Shown: in pieces, positions 54,100 to 63,192 of the stretch
How the letters are laid out: each line of letters starts with the position of its first letter
Numbering within the stretch: position 1 is the stretch's first letter
Source: Acidianus infernus
GTDB taxonomy: Archaea > Thermoproteota > Thermoprotei_A > Sulfolobales > Sulfolobaceae
Assembly: GCF_009729545.1 (NCBI RefSeq)
Contig: NZ_WFIY01000004.1
Coordinates: forward strand, 966,001 to 1,030,000
Length of the DNA: 64,000 bases
Direction of reading: 5' to 3'
The notes under the pieces: generated by a model
Database searches by the model: none
What the model saw: only the letters and a program-made list of their open reading frames with translations
Told to the model about the DNA's origin: nothing
Made by a program: the position numbers and the translations under genes

Positions 54100-54606
54100 A
54101 TGGCAAATTTGACGTTATTCAAGGCTCTTCTATTAATAGGTTTTGAAAAAGTTGCTCCTCGTACATTAAAGCGAGGAGACGTTACTATTACAGTAACCTT
54201 CATTCCTAACGTTAGGTGGATTGTAAGATTACCTCACATAACTTATGAGCTTTCTACTCAAAAAGAGGTTTTACATAAGTTAGTGAATGAAGGAATAATT
54301 TCCAGAAAAGAATTGGAATACCTAGCGTCAATAGGATTGGACATAGCTAAAGAGGAAATTGTACAAAGTGAGGAAATAACTACTGGAAGTCTAATTGATG
54401 TGAGGAGAGCTTTCATAACCCAAGTCATAATGCCTAGGTTAGAAATCTTGTTAAGAACTAACGGAATGAAATGCCCAGTTTGCGGTAAAAGGTTCAAGAG
54501 TACTACAGAATTTTATAACCACTTAAATACTACAGAAGTGAGGGCTGAAGAGCATAAGAAAATACTTGAAAGTATATATGAAGAAGTTACTGGCATTAAA
54601 CCTTAG
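54100..54606 (+). CDS. Protein with C-terminal C2H2-like zinc finger, function unknown
   Basis: The 168-aa protein ends with MKCPVCGKRFKSTTEFYNHL followed by ten residues and a His (AEEHKK), a CxxC...H...H zinc finger. The N-terminal 100 residues are mixed alpha/beta with no recognised fold. It may bind DNA or RNA as a regulator, but this is inference from the finger. The start is ATG 54100. It converges with the GH1 gene with only 4 bases between them. Confidence 0.68.
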   Translation: MANLTLFKALLLIGFEKVAPRTLKRGDVTITVTFIPNVRWIVRLPHITYELSTQKEVLHKLVNEGIISRKELEYLASIGLDIAKEEIVQSEEITTGSLIDVRRAFITQVIMPRLEILLRTNGMKCPVCGKRFKSTTEFYNHLNTTEVRAEEHKKILESIYEEVTGIKP

Positions 54607-54610
54607 ACTA

Positions 54611-55759
54611 TCAAGTTATTTCTTGCAATTCTTTAAAAATGAAGGCACTAGGTCTAGGGTTTAAGTTAATATCATAAAGTCCAAATTTCATTTTATAACC
54701 AAAATTCCATTCAAAATTATCGTAAAGGGACCAGTACATATAAGCCTCAACATTAACCCCAGACTTCTTAATAGCATTAACATGGTCTATTATAAACCTA
54801 GGCCTAATCCTATCCTTCTCGTCAGCAACTCCGTTTTCCGTTATCAATATAGGCTTACCAAAGTTAGATGCCTTCTTAAGTACGTCAGTTAATCCTTCAG
54901 GATAAATTTCCCATCCGTAGTCGGAGACCTCTCTACCTTCCCTAGACCCGAATTGGCAGAAGGGACCATAGCCTTCTAGAGGAATGCCTTTCTCGTCAGT
55001 GACCAACCTTGTATAGTAATTTACGCCTAACCAATCAAAGTCTATCTTCCTTAAAAATTCAAAGATTTCGTTTTCAACTGCCGAAGATCCTTGTACTGCA
55101 GGGATGTTATACACTATTCCTACCTTCTCACCTTTCAGCTCATTATAGACCTCTTGATGAGCCCTTATTACATTATTCAAACTAGTCTCATAAGCCCTCC
55201 TGCTGCTTATTCCCGGAGGGAAAATTCCCTGAAGATAAGCAAAAGTTACTAGCAAATTAGGTTCATTAAAAGTACACCATAGATCTACATATTCAGAAAA
55301 ATTATCGTGGATGAACCTAGAAAATTTAACAAATTCTTCTACGGTAGAGGACGAATACCAACCTAAAGGACCTTGAGTTAATAAAGAATCCCTAGCTACA
55401 ATTGGATCGTGAATCCATAGAGGTAAATCAAAGTGGTTTAAACAGAGTATTACTTCAAATCCTTTATCCTTAAGGTCTTTTAATATTTCCTTATATTTAG
55501 ATAGAGTTTCTTGAGAAACCTTATCCTTTGAAGGAAATAATCTGCCCCAGCTCAAGTTCATCCTCCAAATGCTTGCGTTTAGGTTTACTGCGAGGTCGTG
55601 CACTTCCTTATATCTAGACAAGTAAAAGTTCTTTGTAGGCAATTCTTTAACAACTTTTTTGCTGGAAAGATTTACGTAATCAGTTAGCCATAAGTACCAA
55701 TCCGAGTTCTGATTTAACTCCTCAAACTGAAAAGATGAAATGGAAAACCCGAACTTCAT
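54611..55759 (-). CDS. GH1 beta-glycosidase, short form
   Basis: GH1 enzymes release beta-linked sugars. The acid/base Glu is in WCTFNEPNLL near residue 166, the nucleophile Glu in ILITENGVAD near 308, and the sugar-binding YMYWSLYDNFEW near 342. At 382 aa it is about 100 residues shorter than the Sulfolobus LacS type (about 489), so loops are missing. There is no signal peptide, so it is cytosolic. It lies 27 bases downstream of the GH57 gene on the same strand and probably belongs to the same transcript. Confidence 0.87.
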   Translation of the reverse strand: MKFGFSISSFQFEELNQNSDWYLWLTDYVNLSSKKVVKELPTKNFYLSRYKEVHDLAVNLNASIWRMNLSWGRLFPSKDKVSQETLSKYKEILKDLKDKGFEVILCLNHFDLPLWIHDPIVARDSLLTQGPLGWYSSSTVEEFVKFSRFIHDNFSEYVDLWCTFNEPNLLVTFAYLQGIFPPGISSRRAYETSLNNVIRAHQEVYNELKGEKVGIVYNIPAVQGSSAVENEIFEFLRKIDFDWLGVNYYTRLVTDEKGIPLEGYGPFCQFGSREGREVSDYGWEIYPEGLTDVLKKASNFGKPILITENGVADEKDRIRPRFIIDHVNAIKKSGVNVEAYMYWSLYDNFEWNFGYKMKFGLYDINLNPRPSAFIFKELQEIT

Positions 55760-55786
55760 TAAAAATAAAAAGACTATGCCTTATTA

Positions 55787-58483
55787 TTAAATTTCCTTCA
55801 TACCTTTCTCGACGAAAATAACTGCTATAATTGCTACTGAGAGAATTAACGGTAATAGTATGAATTTTGGCTGTGTGTTGTACTCTACCTTATCTACTTT
55901 TATACAGCATAATCCTTGCTCAACTGTTGTTTTCTGAATTAGGAAGCCATGGTGATTGATAGGTATTATCACGTCACCTACATCTCCACTGGTTACTGGG
56001 GAATATAAGCAAACTTCAATTTTTCCAGAAATTCCTTCTAGTGGCACGACGTTTATGCCAGGGTATAGTTTTACGGTCTTACAAACGCAATAAGTTCCGT
56101 TGTTCGCTACGACGTTTAAGGTTATCTTATATTGCAATCCATTATTAATTATTATAACTACACCATTAAATCCTTCTATTATGCATTCTATGTTAATTTT
56201 TGAGAATTGTGATTTAACCGTATTAATTATTATACTAGTGTAAAGTAGTGCTTGTTCCTTAAACCATGCTGGACCGTGAGCAGGAGCACCGGTTTGCCAC
56301 GTCCAGTCGCTTCCTTCAGCTATGTATAAGTAGTTCCATAATGAATAAAGTAAGTTAGTAGAGTTGGGCGTGTCATTAAATAATAGTGGAACTTCTGGCG
56401 AAAGTTCTTTACCTAAGGCTACAGTGTAAGCTACTAAATATTCTCTAGCTAAAGATAAGTTCCTCCAAATTTCAATTTTACCTGGACAACCATTGTTCCA
56501 GTAATCTAAATTAAGATCCCATGAGTTAACTGGCAAATTAGTAATTACTGCCGTTGGCTTATGAGTTTTTATTGCATCATAAGCAGTTTGCGTAATAAAC
56601 CATTTTCCTTGGCATTGAGATAGTGAGGAATATATTGCATAAAGGTCTGCAGGCCCCGTAGTTGGATTAAATATTAATGGATTTTCACCATCTAGTGCTA
56701 CAGTAACTACTCCCCCTGGATGAGCCATGTAAATTTGGGCCAATTGTTGTATTAATTCTCTTGCAGTGAGCTGGGGGGATTGGCTGAAGAACTTAAATCC
56801 AAACTCGTTAGATAGTGTAGTATTTCTGAATAATACATAAATCGTCTGACCCAAATTATTCTCTACAACGAAAGGTTCATCTGGGTTAATAGTTCCGTTA
56901 ACTATAGTTACGTAAGGCAAAAACGCTTCACAGTCCAAGATTGTATATGAGATATTACTTTCGTTATAAAGTCCTATAAGGGCATTGCAAAACGCCATTT
57001 CTGGTGTCCAAGTACCGTTAGCACAAACTCCAAATACAGTCTTGGTCATGTTCTTACCCATTAATATTTGTGTTTCTACGTCACTCCAATAACCATCTTC
57101 TAACAATAAAGGTTGTAGTGGATGATAAAATGGTACTGTAAGTACGTCAACTTTGCCTTCTCTTACTAATTTCTTAAAGAGGTTAAGAGTATAGTTGACT
57201 GCAAGAAGATCATGTGTAACATTAACGCCAAAATTAGAGGTAAATGAAGCATTCTTTTCGTGTAATATGGTTTCCCATTGGTAAAGCAAGACGGGAGTGA
57301 AGTCGATAGTTACTGCAACATTAAATTGATTTATAAGCATTGCTTGTAACTCGTATGAACCTACAAGTTGTCCATTCCAATAGAAGTCTTGTCCCGTATG
57401 TAACCATACCCAAGGCTGTTCCCAAGTGCCGTTTGGGGCTATATATAATGGCTGATGCATATTCCATACAAGTACAAAGCTCAACGGTTCTTTGCCAGTT
57501 GTGTTTAATACATATAATGCGGGCAGTTGTGAAATCCTACATAAGGAATTATTATAATAAATCTTTAATGTTGGGTAGTAGATTCCTTGCGGAATGCAAT
57601 TTGTATTAAATGTTAAATTTACCATATTGATGCCAGGATTTAAGTTAACAATATAAGTATGTGAAGCAGAGTTTATAAGTAAACAGAAAGAGGTTTGGAT
57701 TACTCTATTATACTCATTATTTAAATAAATGGAAATTGTAGCTTCTTCTCCTTCTACGTATACGTATCTATTATATGTAGAATTTATAATAAAAATTGGA
57801 GAATATACATCTTGGATATAAAAGTTAGTACAACTCGTATTATGAATCCATTCATTTAATGTTTGATCGTGATATACCCACTGAACCCATTGACCGCGTT
57901 CGAATGGACCTATAATAATAGAATAGTTGCCCCATAATGGGTTATATTGCATTTTCTCGCAAGTTATATCACTCCACGGTAAACCTGTTTGAGGTCCAGT
58001 AGATAATCCATAATGAATGAAAAGTTTGTCTGGAGCTCTACCTATTGTTGTAATTAATATGGAACCGTTGGAAAGAACGGTAGCGTAAGTTTGTCCTACG
58101 TTTTGTGGATTCACTTCTAAGTTCCAATTCCAGAATGGATGACAATCATAGTTTATCCATTGTCCTGTAGTATTATCATAAAATACCCACGCTATCCACG
58201 TTCCATTGTTAAATGGGCCTATAGTAGCTGTAAAATTGTTTCCGTCCCATATCATTTCCTTATTAAAAATCTCCGTCCATGATTGTTGGGGACCGTTCTC
58301 TATACCATAGTGTAAGATTACAGTATTAGATTTACATATTCCGGATATATAGATTGTAACATAACCAGAGGAAGTTACATTAAAGTTTACCTTGTATCCT
58401 TGGGACTGAGCTAGCATTAACGTAGATGATAAACTTACCAATAAAATCATAAAAATAATATATGTAAAAATTCTGTGCTTCAT
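55787..58483 (-). CDS. Secreted, membrane-anchored GH57 alpha-amylase-like enzyme
   Basis: The 898-aa protein has a signal peptide (about 1-26) and a C-terminal membrane helix (about 870-892), so it sits outside the cell. Two repeated beta modules at about 28-125 and 130-225 (both with VILHYG/FIHYG and GPF-x-x-G-x-W) resemble starch-binding domains. The GH57 catalytic part begins near 336 with VLVWNMHQPLY; the likely nucleophile is Glu495 in GTWTPEMAF and the acid/base Asp598 in VALDGENP. It should cut alpha-glucan. A palindrome overlaps its start codon, and it is divergent to the ABC transporter genes. Confidence 0.88.
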   Translation of the reverse strand: MKHRIFTYIIFMILLVSLSSTLMLAQSQGYKVNFNVTSSGYVTIYISGICKSNTVILHYGIENGPQQSWTEIFNKEMIWDGNNFTATIGPFNNGTWIAWVFYDNTTGQWINYDCHPFWNWNLEVNPQNVGQTYATVLSNGSILITTIGRAPDKLFIHYGLSTGPQTGLPWSDITCEKMQYNPLWGNYSIIIGPFERGQWVQWVYHDQTLNEWIHNTSCTNFYIQDVYSPIFIINSTYNRYVYVEGEEATISIYLNNEYNRVIQTSFCLLINSASHTYIVNLNPGINMVNLTFNTNCIPQGIYYPTLKIYYNNSLCRISQLPALYVLNTTGKEPLSFVLVWNMHQPLYIAPNGTWEQPWVWLHTGQDFYWNGQLVGSYELQAMLINQFNVAVTIDFTPVLLYQWETILHEKNASFTSNFGVNVTHDLLAVNYTLNLFKKLVREGKVDVLTVPFYHPLQPLLLEDGYWSDVETQILMGKNMTKTVFGVCANGTWTPEMAFCNALIGLYNESNISYTILDCEAFLPYVTIVNGTINPDEPFVVENNLGQTIYVLFRNTTLSNEFGFKFFSQSPQLTARELIQQLAQIYMAHPGGVVTVALDGENPLIFNPTTGPADLYAIYSSLSQCQGKWFITQTAYDAIKTHKPTAVITNLPVNSWDLNLDYWNNGCPGKIEIWRNLSLAREYLVAYTVALGKELSPEVPLLFNDTPNSTNLLYSLWNYLYIAEGSDWTWQTGAPAHGPAWFKEQALLYTSIIINTVKSQFSKINIECIIEGFNGVVIIINNGLQYKITLNVVANNGTYCVCKTVKLYPGINVVPLEGISGKIEVCLYSPVTSGDVGDVIIPINHHGFLIQKTTVEQGLCCIKVDKVEYNTQPKFILLPLILSVAIIAVIFVEKGMKEI

Positions 58484-58497
58484 TTACATCATGTAAA
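58483..58497. promoter_or_regulatory. Palindromic operator candidate at the GH57 start
   Basis: TTTACAT C ATGTAAA (7-1-7) is a perfect palindrome whose first base is the last base of the GH57 start codon. A repressor bound here would block both transcription start and translation of the leaderless or short-leader mRNA. The same sequence is not seen upstream of the divergent binding-protein gene. Confidence 0.4.
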
Positions 58498-58604
58498 ACT
58501 TAATGGATTGAAAATAAAGTTTTCTTTCAAAAAGTTAAGTAAATTAATAGGTTATATAAAGTTTTTAATTTTATCTTGGGAATTCCTATACACTTATCGT
58601 AGAT

Positions 58605-58657
58605 TTCTTATATAAAAATAACTAATTTCATTCCATTATTTACTTTTTATATAAGAA
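58605..58657. repeat. 14-bp inverted repeat in the GH57-binding protein intergenic region
   Basis: TTCTTATATAAAAA at 58605-58618 is repeated exactly, inverted, as TTTTTATATAAGAA at 58644-58657, with 25 bases between. Both arms contain a TATA-like core, so they may be extra promoters or binding sites of a sugar regulator. The 317-base gap 58484-58800 holds no gene. Confidence 0.4.
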
Positions 58658-58800
58658 TTTGTTATATGTTTATATAGATACATAGCCTATTAAATTGCTC
58701 CAACAATAATTACCAACATTAATATATAGTTATAGTTCTGAACTTATACGACAAAATTTAAAACATATTATACCCATAATTTTCTTGTAGGTGTAAATTA

Positions 58801-60348
58801 ATGAAAGATAGAAAGAATTCCAAGCTAGCCTTATCTAAAATAACTGCTGCGGTAATAGTTGTAATAATTATTATAGCTGCAGTAGCGGTATTTTACTTGC
58901 TTATTAAACCACCGTCAAGTGTAACACCAACTACTACGTCACCAAAACCTTCCATTAGTGGACCTTTAAATATAACAAATGCTACTGACTTAATGAAATT
59001 AGTAGGTCTTAATTCTACACCTTCTTCGCCAGTAACCATAACAGTTTGGAATAGTTACAGCACTTCCGAGAATCAAGCTTTCAACAAAACTTTAACTCAG
59101 TTTGAAAAAGAGTTTCCATGGATACATGTAGCCGTAACTTATGGAGTAGGCGTAGGATGCTCTCAATTTGAAGAAGCGGCAAAAGGTCACGATGCTCCTA
59201 TAGTATATAGGGATACTTCAAATTCTGGAGGTGCATTATTCTGTGCAGGGCTCTTACTAAACTTAAGTGAATATTTACCTCCTCAAGTATTTTCATTATA
59301 TCTTAATTGCTCTATATCCGATTGGTCAATAGGAAAGGCTGTTTATGGTCTTCCAGACGATATAAACTACATTGTAATGTTTTATAACAAGCAATATGTG
59401 CCTTATGCACCAAATACAACTTGCGAAATGGTAAAAATTGCTGAGGAAGTTAATACAACAGATCATATATGGGGAATTGCATATGGTGCGAGCGATGAGT
59501 ATGGATATAGATTTGCGGCGTGGTTTGCAGGATTTGGAGGACAGATATTTACTACTCAAAACGGTCAAGTAGTTCCTGCATTAAATTCCACAGCTATGGT
59601 TGATGCACTAAACTTCTGGTATAATCTAACTTATGATTTACACATTAATTATTTAGCGCCATCTACTGGTGCTGGAGGAGCTGAAGGAGAATTATTTGAG
59701 GCTGGAAAAGCTGCTATCATATTTGACGGACCTTGGGATCTCAGCGCCTACTTGCAAGCTTTAGGTTCAAACTTAGGCGCAGCACCATTACCAGTAGTAA
59801 GTCAAACTGGAATAAGGGCTGAGCCTTTCTTAGGAGCTACTGGTTGGATGATATCTAATCCATCAGTTAGCGGAGCAACATCTTTGCAAATTAAGGCAGC
59901 ATTAATATTCATATTATTTGTAACTAACTGTCAATCCGATTATAGACTATGGTGTATAGCCCACGATATTCCAGCTAATAAAATAGCTTATAATGAGGCT
60001 ATGGCAGAATTAAAAGCAGGAAAATTAACGCCATCCTACCTGGATCAAATAATGGAAGGAATTTTAGAGCAAGCCCAATATACACAAAAGTTCCCCAATA
60101 TACCACAAATGGCGTATTATTGGAATTCATTCCACACAGGAGCCAGTGAATTTTTCGCTCAGCAGATAAATGCGCAGACTGCCGCTCAAACTATGGAGAG
60201 CAACTTTATCAACTGTTTAAAGAAGAACGGTTTACTGTCTTCTTCGTTTGAAATACTTCCATTACCTCCAGCGTTAATTGATGCAATACTCTTGCTATTA
60301 TCAGTATTTATGATTCCAGAGATAAAATATAAGGTGAAAGCTTTATGA
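58801..60348 (+). CDS. malE: Extracellular maltodextrin-type solute-binding protein
   Basis: The 515-aa protein starts with a basic tip, then SKITAAVIVVIIIIAAVAVF (membrane anchor, about 12-31) and a Ser/Thr/Pro linker, followed by a family-1 binding fold (VTITVWNSYSTSENQAF, then KAAIIFDGPWDLSAYLQ). The N-terminus KLALSK before the hydrophobic run looks like a class III (pilin-like) signal that PibD could process, as in other Sulfolobales sugar-binding proteins. GGTG near 58791 is the ribosome binding site and TTTAAA near 58757 the TATA box. The C-terminal hydrophobic stretch near 490-505 is unusual. Substrate from context: maltodextrin. Confidence 0.85.
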   Translation: MKDRKNSKLALSKITAAVIVVIIIIAAVAVFYLLIKPPSSVTPTTTSPKPSISGPLNITNATDLMKLVGLNSTPSSPVTITVWNSYSTSENQAFNKTLTQFEKEFPWIHVAVTYGVGVGCSQFEEAAKGHDAPIVYRDTSNSGGALFCAGLLLNLSEYLPPQVFSLYLNCSISDWSIGKAVYGLPDDINYIVMFYNKQYVPYAPNTTCEMVKIAEEVNTTDHIWGIAYGASDEYGYRFAAWFAGFGGQIFTTQNGQVVPALNSTAMVDALNFWYNLTYDLHINYLAPSTGAGGAEGELFEAGKAAIIFDGPWDLSAYLQALGSNLGAAPLPVVSQTGIRAEPFLGATGWMISNPSVSGATSLQIKAALIFILFVTNCQSDYRLWCIAHDIPANKIAYNEAMAELKAGKLTPSYLDQIMEGILEQAQYTQKFPNIPQMAYYWNSFHTGASEFFAQQINAQTAAQTMESNFINCLKKNGLLSSSFEILPLPPALIDAILLLLSVFMIPEIKYKVKAL

Positions 60349-61238
60349 CTAGCTCAAAAAATGGTAAAAATGAAGATAATGGTTTTTTATACATTCTCCC
60401 TATATTAATTCTCACAATTTTCGTTTTTATTTTACCTTTAGTTTATGCGTTATATATTTCCTTTACTAATATGAATTTATTTCATTTATTCAACTATAAT
60501 ATTGTGGGATTAAAGAATTACGCTATAATTTTTGAATGCGGATACTTTTGGGAGCTAATCAAGAATACTTTAATCTGGACTTTAGGTAGCTTGGTCACTA
60601 TGATGAGTCTAGGGTTTTTATTAGCGTTGATATTAAATCAGAGAGATCTCAAGGGTAAATCAATATTTTATGCTTTCCTTATCTTACCTTGGGCATTTCC
60701 TGGCTTTATATCTCTTCTAATTTGGCAGGGACTATGGGTAGATCCTTACGGAATGATGAATAAGCTAATTTTACCTATGTTACATTTACCTAGGATTAAT
60801 TCATTAATTTCAACTACTGACGCTTGGATAGAATTAATTTTAACCAATGATTGGCTATCTTTTCCTTACTTTATGACTGTATTTTATTCTTCCCTGCAGA
60901 GCATACCTCATGAACTTTACGATCTTGCAGAATTAGATGGAGCAGGTACATTAACTAAATTCTTCAGGATTACTTTGCCTTCACTTAAGAGAACTATAGC
61001 TTTCGTTTTCATAACGAGTTTTGTATTTACGTGGAACAACTTTTATCCAATATTTATCCTAACAGGTGGTGGTCCAGGAATTTCCACAGAAACGTTCATA
61101 GTTTATGCTTATCAAGAAGCATTTGACTACAGTAATTTTGCCTTAGCTTCAGCATGGTCAGTAATATCTACGATATTCGTAATAATTTTAGGCTTAATTG
61201 TAATAAAATATACTCATATACTAGATTCGTTTAGTTAA
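60345..61238 (+). CDS. malF: ABC sugar transporter permease, MalF type
   Basis: The 297-aa protein has six membrane helices and the EAA loop ELYDLAELDGAGTLTKFFRI-type coupling motif near residues 195-215 (DLAELDGAGTLTKFF). It begins with a short soluble tail and overlaps the binding-protein gene by 4 bases (ATGA). It forms the heterodimeric channel with the MalG-type permease that follows. Confidence 0.87.
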   Translation: MTSSKNGKNEDNGFLYILPILILTIFVFILPLVYALYISFTNMNLFHLFNYNIVGLKNYAIIFECGYFWELIKNTLIWTLGSLVTMMSLGFLLALILNQRDLKGKSIFYAFLILPWAFPGFISLLIWQGLWVDPYGMMNKLILPMLHLPRINSLISTTDAWIELILTNDWLSFPYFMTVFYSSLQSIPHELYDLAELDGAGTLTKFFRITLPSLKRTIAFVFITSFVFTWNNFYPIFILTGGGPGISTETFIVYAYQEAFDYSNFALASAWSVISTIFVIILGLIVIKYTHILDSFS

Positions 61239-61248
61239 GGTGATATAA

Positions 61249-62109
61249 ATGAAACTCTTTAAGTATATTAGATTAGCTATTTCATATGCAATTTTAATAT
61301 TCATGGTTCTTTTTTCAGTATTTCCATTATATTATATAATAATGACCTCTTTAAGTAACGCTCCTAATTTAATATCCTTAGACGTTTCAGATTTATTTCC
61401 TAAACATATTTACTTTACCGCTTATAGAGAATTATTAACAGTCAATTACTATGGCGGAAGCTTTCCTTTATGGATTAGGAATAGCTTAATTTTAGCATCT
61501 TCTACTGCGCTTATTTCAATTCTGCTTGCAATGCTAACTGGTTACGCTCTGTCTAGGTTGAATATTCCAGCAAAGAAAACCTTAGCAGCGTTTATTTATA
61601 TAGTAACGTTTTTCCCTTACACTGCTACAGCAGTTCCATTATATCTAATGTTTGCAAAATTCCATATGTTAAATTATATAGGTTTAATTATAGCCTATAC
61701 GCCAGGAACTTCAATATTCGCAGCATTCTTAGCAAAGCTTGCAATAGATTCCATTCCACCGTCGTATGAGGAAATAGCTATGGTTGATGGACTTTCTAGG
61801 TTTCAAGTATTTTTAAGGATTATTATGAGGCTTGCATTACCAATAGTTGCTTTAACAGCTATACTTAGCTTTTCAGGAGCTTACTTAGATTTTGCATTAG
61901 CTTATGCATTCTTATTACCACATATAAGTGACTGGACTGCAACTATTGGACTATATTACGCTGCAGGGCTTTTAAACTACGCTAGTGCTCCTGCATATAA
62001 CCTCTTTGCCGCAGGCTCTGTTATAATGGGAATCCCATTAACGGCACTATTTATTGCTTCGCAAAGGATGATGACTAGGGCTTATAGTACTTTAGCTGGG
62101 GTGAAGTAA
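61249..62109 (+). CDS. malG: ABC sugar transporter permease, MalG type
   Basis: The 286-aa protein shows six helices and the EAA motif EEIAMVDGLSRFQVFLRI near residue 177, which docks with the ATPase. ATG 61249 follows the ribosome binding site GGTGAT at about 61238. It lies 10 bases after the MalF-type gene and directly before the ATPase gene. It completes the membrane channel for maltodextrin uptake. Confidence 0.87.
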   Translation: MKLFKYIRLAISYAILIFMVLFSVFPLYYIIMTSLSNAPNLISLDVSDLFPKHIYFTAYRELLTVNYYGGSFPLWIRNSLILASSTALISILLAMLTGYALSRLNIPAKKTLAAFIYIVTFFPYTATAVPLYLMFAKFHMLNYIGLIIAYTPGTSIFAAFLAKLAIDSIPPSYEEIAMVDGLSRFQVFLRIIMRLALPIVALTAILSFSGAYLDFALAYAFLLPHISDWTATIGLYYAAGLLNYASAPAYNLFAAGSVIMGIPLTALFIASQRMMTRAYSTLAGVK

Positions 62110-63192
62110 ATGGCTCACGTAAAGCTAGAGGATATATGGAAGATATATAAGGAAAAGAAGAAGACGGTTGAGGTACTTAGGGGCATAAATCTGGAGATAG
62201 AGAAAGGAGATTTCGTAGTCATTTTAGGACCTTCGGGAGAAGGTAAGACTACTATACTAAGGATAATAGCTGGATTACTTAAACAAGATAAAGGGCACGT
62301 TTACTTAAGAGGAAAATTGGCAGACGATATGTCGCCTAAAGATAGAAATATTGCCATGGTACCACAAAACTATGCTGTATATCCTTTCATGAACGTTTTT
62401 GATAACATAGCATTTCCATTAAAGATAGAGCACGTGCCTAAGGAAGAAATAAGAAAAAGAGTCTTAGAAGTAGCAGAAATGCTAAAAATCGATAATTTAC
62501 TTAATAGAAGGCCTTCACAGCTGAGCGGAGGACAGTTACAGAGAGTCGCAATAGCTAGAGCTCTAGTTAAAAATGCGGATATAATACTAATGGACGAACC
62601 ATTGTCCAACTTAGATGCTCAGATTAGAGTATTAGCTAGAGAAGAGCTAAAGGAGTTGCAACAAAAGCTAGGGCCAACAATTATATACGTAACTCATGAT
62701 CAAGCAGAGGCGCTTAGCTTAGCTACTAAATTAGCACTTCTTCATAATGGAAAAATACAAGCTTACGGAGATCCTCTTGAATTATATAGACAGCCCAATA
62801 ATTCTTGGGTAGCTAGTTTTCTTGGAAATCCTGCTATGAACTTAATAAGATCTGAAATAGCTGGTGAGAAAATTGAATTTGATGGGCAAGCAATACCTTT
62901 GCCTGAGAGGTTTAAAGGGATTATTAGTTCAAACAAGGTAATTCTTGGTATAAGGCCTGAGAATATCGAAATATCACAAGATGGTGACATTGAAGGAGTA
63001 GTAGAGCTAGTAGAAGAACTTGGAAGTTTTACAATTACTCACGTAAGAGTAGGAAATGATATAATAAAGGTAATTGATAAGGCATTCATAAAGAGGGAAA
63101 AAGGAGAAAAGGTTAAGTTGAAATTCGATTATAGCAGAATTGAACTATTTGATGCAGAATCAGGAGTCAACTTGATGATTAAAAATGGATAA
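62110..63192 (+). CDS. malK: ABC sugar transporter ATPase, MalK/UgpC type
   Basis: The 360-aa ATPase shows Walker A GPSGEGKTT near 39, Q-loop VPQNYAVYPFM, signature LSGGQLQRVAIA near 137, Walker B IILMDEPLSNLDAQ and H-loop VTHDQAEAL, then a C-terminal TOBE regulatory domain (from about 245, with ILGIRPENIEI). It energises uptake by the two permeases. It begins one base after the MalG stop and overlaps the GH15 gene by 8 bases, so the operon continues into the glucoamylase. Confidence 0.9.
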   Translation: MAHVKLEDIWKIYKEKKKTVEVLRGINLEIEKGDFVVILGPSGEGKTTILRIIAGLLKQDKGHVYLRGKLADDMSPKDRNIAMVPQNYAVYPFMNVFDNIAFPLKIEHVPKEEIRKRVLEVAEMLKIDNLLNRRPSQLSGGQLQRVAIARALVKNADIILMDEPLSNLDAQIRVLAREELKELQQKLGPTIIYVTHDQAEALSLATKLALLHNGKIQAYGDPLELYRQPNNSWVASFLGNPAMNLIRSEIAGEKIEFDGQAIPLPERFKGIISSNKVILGIRPENIEISQDGDIEGVVELVEELGSFTITHVRVGNDIIKVIDKAFIKREKGEKVKLKFDYSRIELFDAESGVNLMIKNG

